From Paenibacillus sp. USDA918EY (lineage in GTDB: Bacteria > Bacillota > Bacilli > Paenibacillales > Paenibacillaceae): 63,308 bases of DNA. A model generated the notes under the pieces. That model did no database searches. It was not told where the DNA came from and was given only the letters and a program-made list of their open reading frames with translations. Position 1 is the first letter of the stretch; every line of letters starts with the position of its first letter. The stretch covers positions 1 through 63,308 of the forward strand of contig NZ_WTWY01000026.1 in the NCBI RefSeq assembly GCF_009870825.1. Direction: 5' to 3'. Positions 8,166 through 15,335 of the stretch are shown here, piece by piece. Made by a program: the position numbers and the translations under genes.

Positions 8166-8939
8166 ATGGAACCGATGAATATGGACAAAAGTCTGCTTTT
8201 GGAGCCCTCGGAGCGCATCGACGATCTGCTGACCCATGATCTGCACATTATTCAGAGCGACGAGGTGTTCAGCTTTTCGATGGATGCCGTACTGCTGGCC
8301 CGTTTTGCCGGCGTTCCGCCAAGAGGAAAAATATTGGACCTTTGCACGGGCAATGGCGTCATTCCGCTTCTACTGAGCACGCGCACCAAAGCGCAGATCG
8401 AAGGCATTGAAATTCAGCCCAGACTTGCGGGAATGGCCAAGCGCAGCGTAGCGATGAACGGGCTTAAGGACCGAATCGTCATTCGGGAAGGCGACTTAAA
8501 GGAGCTTTATAAGGAAACGGGCCACGGAGCGTACGACGCCATTACGGTGAATCCGCCCTACATGCCGCTGAACGGGAGCGATATTAAATTGAACCCGCAT
8601 CAGGCGATTGCCCGGCATGAAATCGGCTGTACGTTGGAGGATGTTATTCAAGCCTGCTTCCGGCTCGTAAAACCGGGAGGAAAAGTAAGCATGGTGCATA
8701 AACCGCAGCGACTTGGCGAAATCGTAACATTGATGCGGCAGTACCGGCTGGAACCGAAACGGATGCGTTTTGTTCACCCCCGCGCCCATTTGGAAGCGAA
8801 CATGGTGCTGATTGAATGTATTCGGGAGGGAAAACCGGATGTAAGGCTACTTCCGCCGCTGATTGTATATGACGAACATAATCAGTATTGTCCGGAAATC
8901 ATGGAAATTTATTACGGTTCCAAAGAGGGAGAAGCATGA
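8166..8939 (+). CDS. trmN6: tRNA1(Val) adenine-37 N6-methyltransferase family protein
   Basis: A 257-residue SAM-dependent methyltransferase of the YabB/TrmN6 family, expected to methylate N6 of A37 in a tRNA anticodon loop. It shows FSFSMDAVLLARF before motif I DLCTGNG (58-64) and the amino-methyltransferase signature NPPY (129-132). ATG 8166 follows AAAGGAAA; ATG 8175 or 8181 are alternatives. Its stop overlaps the rsmI start (ATGA). The small GIY-YIG gene yazA found between the two in B. subtilis is missing. Confidence 0.9.
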   Translation: MEPMNMDKSLLLEPSERIDDLLTHDLHIIQSDEVFSFSMDAVLLARFAGVPPRGKILDLCTGNGVIPLLLSTRTKAQIEGIEIQPRLAGMAKRSVAMNGLKDRIVIREGDLKELYKETGHGAYDAITVNPPYMPLNGSDIKLNPHQAIARHEIGCTLEDVIQACFRLVKPGGKVSMVHKPQRLGEIVTLMRQYRLEPKRMRFVHPRAHLEANMVLIECIREGKPDVRLLPPLIVYDEHNQYCPEIMEIYYGSKEGEA

Positions 8940-9817
8940 GTCTGACACGTCAAAGCAGTTTTCAAGACCATTCCGGCGGCAAGGGATCGCTGTATCTTGT
9001 CGCTACGCCTATCGGAAATTTGGAGGATATGACTTTCCGGGCGGTTCGGACGTTAAAGGAATGCGATATCATTGCAGCAGAGGACACGCGCCAAACGCGA
9101 AAGCTGCTGACGCATTTCGAGATCAGCCCGCAAATGCTGTTCAGCTACCATGAGCATAACAAAGCGGCGAGCGGGCCGGAATTGATACGCTATATAATAG
9201 AAGGAAAAAATTTGGCGCTTGTGAGCGACGCCGGTTTGCCGGCCATTTCCGACCCTGGGGCCGATCTCGTCAAACTGGCGGTGGAGGAAGGGATCAACGT
9301 CATTCCGATTCCGGGGGCGAATGCCGCTTTGTCGTCCTTGATCGCGTCCGGCCTACCGACGGACAGGTTTACCTTTATCGGCTTTCTTCCGCGCGAGCGA
9401 AAGGACATCGAGGAGACGCTTCATTCTTTCAACTCAGCGCAAGGAACGCTGCTGTTATACGAATCTCCGCACCGGGTGGTCAAAACGTTGACCGCGATCC
9501 AAAACGTCCTCGGGAACCGCAAGGTGGCATTGGCCCGCGAACTGACGAAACGCTACGAAGAATTTGTTCGCGGAGACGTGCAGGAATGTCTGGACTATTT
9601 GCAGGAGCATCCGCCCCAAGGCGAATATTGCTTGGTTGTGGAAGGGACGAGTTTAACAGAGGAGCGGGAGCGGCTGTCCGCTTGGTGGCAGGATCTGACG
9701 ATCGAGGAGCATGTCGCGCATTATGAGGCGGAAGGAATGCCGCGTAAGGAGGCGATGAAAAAAACCGCCGGTGACCGCGGAGTTTCGAAGCGCGATATTT
9801 ATAACGCTTTGATATAA
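8936..9817 (+). CDS. rsmI: 16S rRNA C1402 2'-O-methyltransferase RsmI
   Basis: Methylates the ribose of C1402 in the 16S decoding centre using SAM. It is 293 residues, a tetrapyrrole-methylase fold with TPIGNLEDMT (24-33), EDTRQT (49-54), SDAG-PAISDPGA (97-109) and a later IPGANA motif. The ATG at 8936 overlaps the trmN6 stop and is preceded by GAGGGAG; an upstream in-frame ATG at 8888 lies inside trmN6 without a ribosome-binding site. It ends the small trmN6-rsmI operon, which faces abrB. Confidence 0.96.
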   Translation: MSLTRQSSFQDHSGGKGSLYLVATPIGNLEDMTFRAVRTLKECDIIAAEDTRQTRKLLTHFEISPQMLFSYHEHNKAASGPELIRYIIEGKNLALVSDAGLPAISDPGADLVKLAVEEGINVIPIPGANAALSSLIASGLPTDRFTFIGFLPRERKDIEETLHSFNSAQGTLLLYESPHRVVKTLTAIQNVLGNRKVALARELTKRYEEFVRGDVQECLDYLQEHPPQGEYCLVVEGTSLTEERERLSAWWQDLTIEEHVAHYEAEGMPRKEAMKKTAGDRGVSKRDIYNALI

Positions 9818-9841
9818 CGATGGATGCACAAACTATGCCAG

Positions 9842-9912
9842 GCAGGCTGCAGCGATAAGCCCGGCGGAGGGGAGCCTTAGGGCCCAAATTCCGGCGCGGG
9901 CACGCAGCCTGC
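9842..9912 (+). other. Long GC-rich imperfect hairpin after rsmI
   Basis: GCAGGCTGC (9842-9850) pairs with GCAGCCTGC (9904-9912). Inside it, CCCG (9860-9863) pairs with CGGG (9897-9900) and CGGA (9865-9868) with TCCG (9890-9893). No T-run follows on the plus strand. It could protect the rsmI 3' end, or be a small RNA; I see no family match. Confidence 0.4.
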
Positions 9913-9913
9913 A

Positions 9914-9959
9914 GGACAAAAAAATGTCTCCAAAGGCCGGGTTCTAAGCCTAGGAGACA
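9914..9959 (-). terminator. Terminator of abrB (minus strand)
   Basis: On the minus strand TGTCTCC-AGGC pairs with GCCT-GGAGACA around a 14-nt interior, followed by seven Ts. It lies 63 nt past the abrB stop. Confidence 0.85.
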
Positions 9960-10022
9960 CCAAGGAGATATGAAAAAGGTTAGAATTAACAAATAGAATA
10001 ATACTATTATATACTAAAAAAC

Positions 10023-10277
10023 TTAATTTGTCACAGGTGTTGGGATTTCCGAGATGCAATCGTGGCAAACAATTTTTCCTTTGAAATACGTCACGTTCTC
10101 GGCATTGCCGCAAAAGATGCAGGCAGGCTCGTATTTCTTGAGCATGATGCGCTCTCCGTCCACGTAAATTTCCAAAGCGTCTTTTTCCCCGATGCCTAGT
10201 GTGCGGCGCAATTCAATCGGAATAACGACCCGGCCCAGTTCATCTACTTTTCTTACAATACCAGTTGATTTCATCAT
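10023..10277 (-). CDS. abrB: Transition-state regulator AbrB with Cys-rich C-terminus
   Basis: DNA-binding transition-state regulator that represses post-exponential genes until Spo0A~P shuts it off. Residues 1-50 are almost identical to B. subtilis AbrB (STGIVRKVDELGRVVIPIEL then RRTLGI), giving the swapped-hairpin DNA-binding fold. The C-terminal half is different: CxxC (53/56) and CxxC (71/74) suggest a small zinc ribbon where the B. subtilis protein has a cysteine-poor multimerisation domain. Total length is 84 residues against about 96. The start may be ATG 10277 or the next codon; GAGAGGAG precedes it. It has its own promoter, a Spo0A box and a terminator. In B. subtilis metS follows here; not in this window. 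Confidence 0.95.
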   Translation of the reverse strand: MMKSTGIVRKVDELGRVVIPIELRRTLGIGEKDALEIYVDGERIMLKKYEPACIFCGNAENVTYFKGKIVCHDCISEIPTPVTN

Positions 10278-10320
10278 AACTGATCATTGCTCCTCTCGCC
10301 ATAGTTTTATAGTGCCATAA

Positions 10321-10379
10321 TTCGACAACGTTCTCTCTTTTATGATATCAATAATACCAACGATTCCCAAAACAGTCAA
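10321..10379 (-). promoter_or_regulatory. abrB sigma-A promoter with downstream Spo0A box
   Basis: Read on the minus strand, TTGACT (10374-10379) and TATTAT (10351-10356) are separated by exactly 17 bases. The Spo0A box TGTCGAA (10321-10327) lies about 17-23 bases past the expected start site. B. subtilis abrB is repressed by Spo0A~P from boxes at a comparable downstream position. Confidence 0.75.
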
Positions 10380-10519
10380 CCTATCAAATTCGTCCCCAAA
10401 ACGAGCACAGATTGCTTGGTAGTAGGGAAATCACTAATATCAGGATTCTTTTCCCATTATATATCCTTGGTAGGATAATGTCGATTTGGAAATCGCTTTT
10501 TCTACCTTAAACGACATCA

Positions 10520-10538
10520 TTCGACATGTATTGTCGAA
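10520..10538. promoter_or_regulatory. Inverted pair of Spo0A boxes upstream of the HD gene
   Basis: TTCGACA (10520-10526) and TGTCGAA (10532-10538) are perfect 0A boxes in opposite orientation, 5 nt apart. A 6-of-7 match, TGTCGAT, lies at 10479-10485. The dyad lies 53 nt before the HD-domain gene and about 140 nt upstream of the abrB promoter, in a 313-base region that otherwise holds no gene. Confidence 0.6.
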
Positions 10539-10590
10539 AAAAATTCAAAAATAGTTTGATTTTTAAATTTTTCAGAAGGAGATGAATCGC

Positions 10591-11871
10591 ATGCATACCT
10601 TAAATGAAGAAAAAGTGTTCAAGGATCCCGTACATAATTATATCCATGTTCAGCATTCCACCATCTGGCGGCTGATTAACACGGCGGAATTTCAAAGGCT
10701 GCGGCGAATCCGCCAGCTCGGCACCTCTTATTTGACGTTCCACGGGGCGGAGCACAGCCGGTTTTCCCACTCCCTCGGCGTTTACGAAATTACGCGCCGT
10801 ATCATCTCGCAATTTGAGCGAAACGGGTATGCCGACTGGCCGCACAGCGAGAAGCTGCTCACCCTTTGCGCCGCTCTGCTGCATGATTTGGGACACGGTC
10901 CATTTTCCCATTCGATCGAAGAGGCTTTCGAAATGGACCATGAGGATTGGACCCGACGGATCATCCTCGGGGACACCGAAGTAAACGCGATTTTAGCGGA
11001 GGTGGCCGATGATTTCCCTGTCAAAGTCGCCTCGGTAATCGCCAAGGATTACGTTCATCCGATCGTGGTTAATCTGGTATCCAGCCCGCTCGATGCCGAC
11101 CGGATGGACTATTTGCTCCGGGATGCCTATTACACGGGCGTCAATTACGGAACGATCGATATCGACCGGATTCTCCGGATGCTACGTCCCTATCAGGGAA
11201 GAATCGTCGTTAAGGAATCGGGAATGCATGCGGTGGAAGACTACCTGATGTCCCGGTATCAAATGTACTGGCAGGTTTATTTTCATCCGGTGACGCGCAG
11301 CTCTGAAATTATTTTGCGGCAAATCTTCCGCCGCGCCAAGGAGTTGTACCGAGATCACTATGCCTTTGGATTCCTGATTGATCCGCTTCCGGGGCTTTTC
11401 GAAGACAAGCTTTCCGTTCAGGATTATCTGAAACTTGACGAAGCGTTGATCCAAACCGTGTTTTCGCAGTGGACGAACGAAAAGGATGCCGTGCTGAGCG
11501 AGCTTTGCAGCCGTTTTATGCATCGCAGATTGTATAAATATGTGGAAGTGGAATCAGTGGACCTTGAGATGATCGATCAGATCCGCCGTGATTTTAAGCG
11601 GGTAGGACTCAACCCTGAATATGATCTCGAGGTTGATTTTCCGACCGATCTTCCGTACGATGTATTTCGGCCCGGCGACGAATCCAGCCAGAAGCAGATT
11701 CTGCTGCTTGATAGAGAGGAACGCCTGCGGGAAATATCGGAGGTGTCGGATATTGTCCGCTCCATCAGCGGGATTCACCGCGGGAAATACCATCTGTATT
11801 ATCCCGGGTCGAAAATGAAAGACGTCATTTCTTCCCTTTCCGACCCGGTTTCCCAAATTTTCAAGCGATAA
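10591..11871 (+). CDS. HD-domain phosphohydrolase (YwfO-like)
   Basis: A 426-residue HD-superfamily metal-dependent phosphohydrolase of the group that includes dGTPase-like YwfO. Metal and substrate motifs are EHSRFSHS (54-61), HDLGHGPFSH (98-107) and DADRMDYL (168-175). The start is ATG 10591, 9 nt after AGAAGGAG; an in-frame ATG at 10582 abuts the ribosome-binding site and is unlikely. The substrate, perhaps a (deoxy)nucleoside triphosphate, is inferred from the family. It is not at this site in B. subtilis. The inverted Spo0A boxes upstream suggest control by growth phase. Confidence 0.88.
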   Translation: MHTLNEEKVFKDPVHNYIHVQHSTIWRLINTAEFQRLRRIRQLGTSYLTFHGAEHSRFSHSLGVYEITRRIISQFERNGYADWPHSEKLLTLCAALLHDLGHGPFSHSIEEAFEMDHEDWTRRIILGDTEVNAILAEVADDFPVKVASVIAKDYVHPIVVNLVSSPLDADRMDYLLRDAYYTGVNYGTIDIDRILRMLRPYQGRIVVKESGMHAVEDYLMSRYQMYWQVYFHPVTRSSEIILRQIFRRAKELYRDHYAFGFLIDPLPGLFEDKLSVQDYLKLDEALIQTVFSQWTNEKDAVLSELCSRFMHRRLYKYVEVESVDLEMIDQIRRDFKRVGLNPEYDLEVDFPTDLPYDVFRPGDESSQKQILLLDREERLREISEVSDIVRSISGIHRGKYHLYYPGSKMKDVISSLSDPVSQIFKR

Positions 11872-11939
11872 CGACAGCGATTGCTTTGAAGGATGACCCA
11901 TATTAATCTATGCTTTCTGACACGAAGGGAGTTCCAAGC

Positions 11940-12710
11940 ATGAATTTATTCGACACGCATACGCATTTGGATGCGCCGCAGTTCGACGAAGACCGGGAGG
12001 AAACTATAGTTCGCGCTTATGAGGCGGGCGTTACCCGGATGATTAACGTCGGGTTTAACCGTGAAACGATCCCCTCCACGATGAAGCTTGCGGAAACGTA
12101 TGATTTTATATATGCCGCCGTCGGTTGGCATCCCCAGGATGCCGTCACGATGAAAGAAGGCGACCTCGAGTGGATTGCATCTTTATGCAGTCACGAGAAA
12201 GTGGTGGCCATCGGCGAAATCGGGCTTGATTATTACTGGGACACTTCGCCGAAGGACGTTCAGCATCGCGTGCTGCGCCAGCAAATCGGTTTGGCCCGGG
12301 AATTGAACATGCCGATCGTGATTCATAACCGGGACGCGCACGAGGATATCGTAAAAATTTTGCGCGAAGAGAAGGCAAGCGAAGTCGGGGGCGTTATGCA
12401 TTCCTATTCCGGCAGCTGGGAAACGGCCAAATTATGCTTGAACATGGGATTCCATCTGTCCTTCGGGGGACCCATCACGTTCAAAAATGCCAGACAGCCC
12501 AAGGAAGTGCTTGCGCAGGTTCCGATGGACCGGCTGCTGATCGAAACCGACTCTCCTTACCTGACGCCGCATCCTTACCGAGGAAAACGAAACGAATCTG
12601 CCCACGTTCGTCTGGTGGCCGAGGCCGCCGCCCAAATTAAAGGTGTCGAAGTGGAGGAAATTGCCCGAATTACGACCAAAAATGGGCTGGAACGATTTGG
12701 TATTAAATGA
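11940..12710 (+). CDS. tatD: TatD family metal-dependent hydrolase (YabD)
   Basis: TIM-barrel metallohydrolase of 256 residues. Family members have 3'-5' exonuclease or DNase activity. It has DTHTHLD (5-11), GWHP (62-65), GEIGLDYYWD (92-101), metal-ligand histidines at 129 and 154, and ETDSPYLTP from 202. ATG 11940 follows AAGGGAG by about 9 nt; an upstream ATG at 11910 lies before that site. The gap to the HD gene is 68 nt, so the two may be cotranscribed. Confidence 0.95.
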   Translation: MNLFDTHTHLDAPQFDEDREETIVRAYEAGVTRMINVGFNRETIPSTMKLAETYDFIYAAVGWHPQDAVTMKEGDLEWIASLCSHEKVVAIGEIGLDYYWDTSPKDVQHRVLRQQIGLARELNMPIVIHNRDAHEDIVKILREEKASEVGGVMHSYSGSWETAKLCLNMGFHLSFGGPITFKNARQPKEVLAQVPMDRLLIETDSPYLTPHPYRGKRNESAHVRLVAEAAAQIKGVEVEEIARITTKNGLERFGIK

Positions 12711-12931
12711 AAACGGGAGAAAAACAGCTGAAAAAACGAGCATAAGCGAAGCATTAAAGTTTTTTAACCAAAAAAACGAAGAATATTACAATTTTTTAAC
12801 CATATATTCAAATAAACGTTGTTGATTCCCGCTTTACAACATGCATCAAAACAGGATATCATCTTGTCAGTGAACTTGAGCTGCTGTAAGCCGTTTCCTT
12901 TTTCGGTTATGCGGCGGCTTCCGTGAACCAA
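12711..12931. other. AT-rich intergenic stretch before the riboswitch
   Basis: No gene seen. It contains two copies of TTTTTTAACCA (near 12761 and 12793) and should hold the promoter of the riboswitch transcript, but I cannot pick hexamers with confidence. Confidence 0.3.
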
Positions 12932-13150
12932 TCACGCTGAATCTTTCGTTTTGCGAAAGAGCGGGGGAACCGATACATAGAGAGCGTTGCGGTCGCAGCC
13001 GCATCGATGCTCAGGATGTATTTGATTTCTTTACAGGGTCTCAGGGGTGAATTCGGCGCAGTCCGCCATGAGCGGGCAGGCGTTGATCGGGCGGCTCTCT
13101 TTCGCCCAAACCCGACAGCTAACTCCGTAAGCGGCATAAAGAGAGGGTTT
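12932..13150 (+). promoter_or_regulatory. ydaO/yuaA (c-di-AMP) riboswitch
   Basis: The conserved blocks of the ydaO class are present in order: a hairpin TTTCG-N4-CGAAA followed by GAGCGGGGGAACC (12958-12971), GGGGTGAATT (13043-13053), then CCGACAGCTAACTCCGTAA followed by GCGGC (about 13113-13136) and a closing AGAGAGGG. The class binds c-di-AMP and usually switches genes off, often cell-wall hydrolases and potassium transporters. The arm between GGGGGAACC and GGGGTGAATT is unusually long, about 75 nt. It holds a nested hairpin: ATACAT with ATGTAT, GAGC with GCTC, TGCGG with CCGCA. Confidence 0.9.
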
Positions 13151-13185
13151 CGTGCATTTACTTTTCCGTCATTCAGACATCCAGG

Positions 13186-13235
13186 GAAGCCACGAAAGAG
13201 TCCTCGCAAGCTCTTAGCAGGCTTCTTTTGTTTTT
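13186..13235 (+). terminator. Expression-platform terminator of the riboswitch
   Basis: GAAGCC (13186-13191) pairs with GGCTTC (13220-13225) and AAGAG (13196-13200) with CTCTT (13211-13215). The tail is TTTTGTTTTT. Its place right after the aptamer fits transcriptional control of the hydrolase gene. Confidence 0.8.
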
Positions 13236-13287
13236 GAATAATGGAGAAGGCGTCGTCATACTGTTGTATAACAGGAGGCGACAAATC

Positions 13288-13344
13288 ATGAAAAATCGAT
13301 CGGTTCGTGGTGCAAGAGCGCATGCTCCTTGTGCGGTCTTGTAA
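13288..13344 (+). CDS. Possible 18-codon leader peptide
   Basis: ATG at 13288 lies 8 nt after an excellent AGGAGGCGA, and the frame closes with TAA after 18 codons; the peptide is basic (MKNRSVRGARAHAPCAVL). It sits between the riboswitch terminator and the hydrolase gene. It may be a translated leader or chance; no family is recognisable. Confidence 0.25.
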   Translation: MKNRSVRGARAHAPCAVL

Positions 13345-13418
13345 AAAATCAAGTATAGCCCGCGTCAAATCATTCATGCGTAACTCTAATGGCGAGGCTA
13401 TGAAGGAGGATCGAGAAA

Positions 13419-14630
13419 ATGGGCATTTTCGGTCAAGAAGAGACCCATGATTCAAAAATCTCCAGCATGTCTTACGCATTGCGATGGAAGCATGAGAATT
13501 TGCGCCAAATCTCTACTGCAGCTATCGTTACAATCGCACTTACCATCATGATTTTGCTGCTGGTCAACTCATCCACGCGCAAACAGGTATACCTGGTGGT
13601 AGACGGTCAAGTCAAGAAGATTGAGACTAACAAGTCTGTTTTACAAGAAATGCTGGATGAGCAGGCAATCAGCCTTAAACCGGAGGATCAGGTTTCCATG
13701 CCGCTGAGCGGTTCGCTTCAGGATGGAGACAAAGTGGTGATCGACCGCGCCGCTCCCGTGCAGGTGACGGTGGATGGGGCGACGAAAAAGTTGTACACCA
13801 CAAAAGACACGGTTGGCGACGTGCTGAAGGAGTTCGGCGTATCGCTCAAAGAGAACGATAAAGTCACTCCGGCTCTGACCGAGCGGGTGACGGAACAGAC
13901 CGATATTCGTATCGTGCGCGTCAACAAGCAAGTCGTGGATCGCCACGAAAGCTTGCCTTTCCGCGTCATCAAGACGGCCGATCCCAGCCTGACCGTAGGC
14001 GATAACCGCGTCATTCAGCAGGGAAAGCCGGGCGTGATGGTGCAGCATATCGAAAAGGTATACCATGACGGCCAAATGGTGTCGATGCGCATGATCGGCA
14101 AAGAAGTGCAGACGAAAACGCTGGATAAAGTCATCGCCGTAGGAACGAAGAAAAAACCGGCTCCGCCAGTCGTACAGACAGCAGCCGTCAAATCTTCATC
14201 CACCGTCAAAGCTTCATCCACCGTCAAAGCTTCATCCACCGTCAAAGCTTCATCAGCCGCCAAAACGAAAAAAACAGTCAGCAGCAATAGCCGTATAAGC
14301 AAAGCCGGTGTTGATTTCTCATATAAAAAATTGATTCATGTTTCCATGACGGCATATTCCGCCGGCGAGCCGGGAATCGGGACGCGTACCGCGACGGGAA
14401 CGCGCGTGACGGAAGGGCGCACCATTGCCGTTGATCCTAGCGTGATTCCGCTCGGATGGTGGGTGTACATCGAGGGGATCGGCTTCCGCCGTGCCGAAGA
14501 CACGGGCGGGGCCATCAAAGGCAACAAGATCGACATTTATTACGACTCCGTGAAACGGGCCAACAATTTCGGCCGGAAATCCGGGCTCAAAGTGTACGTG
14601 ATCGGTCCGGTGAAGCCGCAAGTGAATTAA
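13419..14630 (+). CDS. yabE: Resuscitation-promoting-factor-like cell-wall protein (YabE)
   Basis: A 403-residue membrane-anchored cell-wall protein. Order: cytosolic N-terminus, one transmembrane helix (33-50), DUF348 repeats (from about 55), a G5 domain (about 165-243), a low-complexity Ser/Thr/Lys linker (255-285) and a C-terminal 3D domain (306-398) with DTGGAIKG and ID-IYYD. The 3D domain is related to the lytic transglycosylase MltA, so peptidoglycan cleavage is expected. ATG 13419 follows GAAGGAGGA. The upstream ydaO riboswitch ties expression to c-di-AMP, which in this class commonly controls Rpf-like hydrolases. Confidence 0.93.
   Translation: MGIFGQEETHDSKISSMSYALRWKHENLRQISTAAIVTIALTIMILLLVNSSTRKQVYLVVDGQVKKIETNKSVLQEMLDEQAISLKPEDQVSMPLSGSLQDGDKVVIDRAAPVQVTVDGATKKLYTTKDTVGDVLKEFGVSLKENDKVTPALTERVTEQTDIRIVRVNKQVVDRHESLPFRVIKTADPSLTVGDNRVIQQGKPGVMVQHIEKVYHDGQMVSMRMIGKEVQTKTLDKVIAVGTKKKPAPPVVQTAAVKSSSTVKASSTVKASSTVKASSAAKTKKTVSSNSRISKAGVDFSYKKLIHVSMTAYSAGEPGIGTRTATGTRVTEGRTIAVDPSVIPLGWWVYIEGIGFRRAEDTGGAIKGNKIDIYYDSVKRANNFGRKSGLKVYVIGPVKPQVN
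14195..14266 (+). repeat. 18-bp tandem repeat in the yabE linker
   Basis: Three exact copies of TTCATCCACCGTCAAAGC (starts 14195, 14213, 14231) and a degenerate fourth encode the repeated hexapeptide S-S-T-V-K-A of the linker. Copy number could vary by slippage without a frameshift. Confidence 0.9.
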
Positions 14631-14688
14631 TTTCGTTTTACAATGTCATTCTAATGTTATAGTATTATGATCATGAAAATGTCATGCT

Positions 14689-14718
14689 AAAGAAGAGGAG
14701 CATTCCTCTTCTTTTTGT
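14689..14718 (+). terminator. Terminator after yabE
   Basis: A perfect 11-bp stem AAAGAAGAGGA/TCCTCTTCTTT with GCAT loop ends in a T tract. Confidence 0.92.
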
Positions 14719-14785
14719 TGTTTGGATGTCCGAAAAACGCCTGACGCATGAACGGACGAGCTTTTGGGAAAGGAAGAAGCAGGCC

Positions 14786-15334
14786 ATGATCAAAGAAGTC
14801 ATAGTCGTGGAAGGCCGGGACGATACCGTAGCCGTAAAACGGGCGGTGGAAGCTGACACCATCGAGACCGGAGGGTCGGCGATCAACAGCCGCATACTGA
14901 AGCAGATCGCTTTGGCTCAAGAACGCAGGGGAGTCATCGTCTTGACCGACCCGGACCACGCCGGGGAACGGATTCGGAAAATTATCGCCAATAAGGTGCC
15001 CGGCTGCAAGCATGCCTTCATTCCGGAGGAGGACGCCACGCGGAAAGGGGACATCGGCGTGGAGAACGCTTCGCCCGAAGCGATCCGCAAGGCGCTCTCG
15101 CGCGTGCATACGTCTTACGAAGGGGCCGAAAGCCTGATCGACATGGAGGACCTGATGGAGGCAGGCTTGTTGGTGCACCCGGATGCGGCCCATAGACGCA
15201 TGGTGATGGGGAACCTGCTTGGCATCGGATATTGCAACGGCAAACAGTTCCATAAGCGGCTGGCCGTATTTCAAATCACGCGCGAGGAATTTGCCAATGC
15301 TTTAGCCCAATTGGAACAGGAAAGGGAAGGTTGA
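14786..15334 (+). CDS. rnmV: Ribonuclease M5
   Basis: Toprim-domain endonuclease that matures the 5S rRNA precursor at both ends. The 182-residue protein starts MIKEVIVVEGRDD, carrying the toprim glutamate (Glu9), and has DPDHAGE (55-61) and GVENAS. ATG 14786 is preceded by AAAGGAAG; the frame stays open back to 14684, but that stretch runs through the terminator and is unlikely to be translated. The stop is 1 nt before ksgA, the conserved rnmV-ksgA pairing. Confidence 0.96.
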   Translation: MIKEVIVVEGRDDTVAVKRAVEADTIETGGSAINSRILKQIALAQERRGVIVLTDPDHAGERIRKIIANKVPGCKHAFIPEEDATRKGDIGVENASPEAIRKALSRVHTSYEGAESLIDMEDLMEAGLLVHPDAAHRRMVMGNLLGIGYCNGKQFHKRLAVFQITREEFANALAQLEQEREG

Positions 15335-15335
15335 C

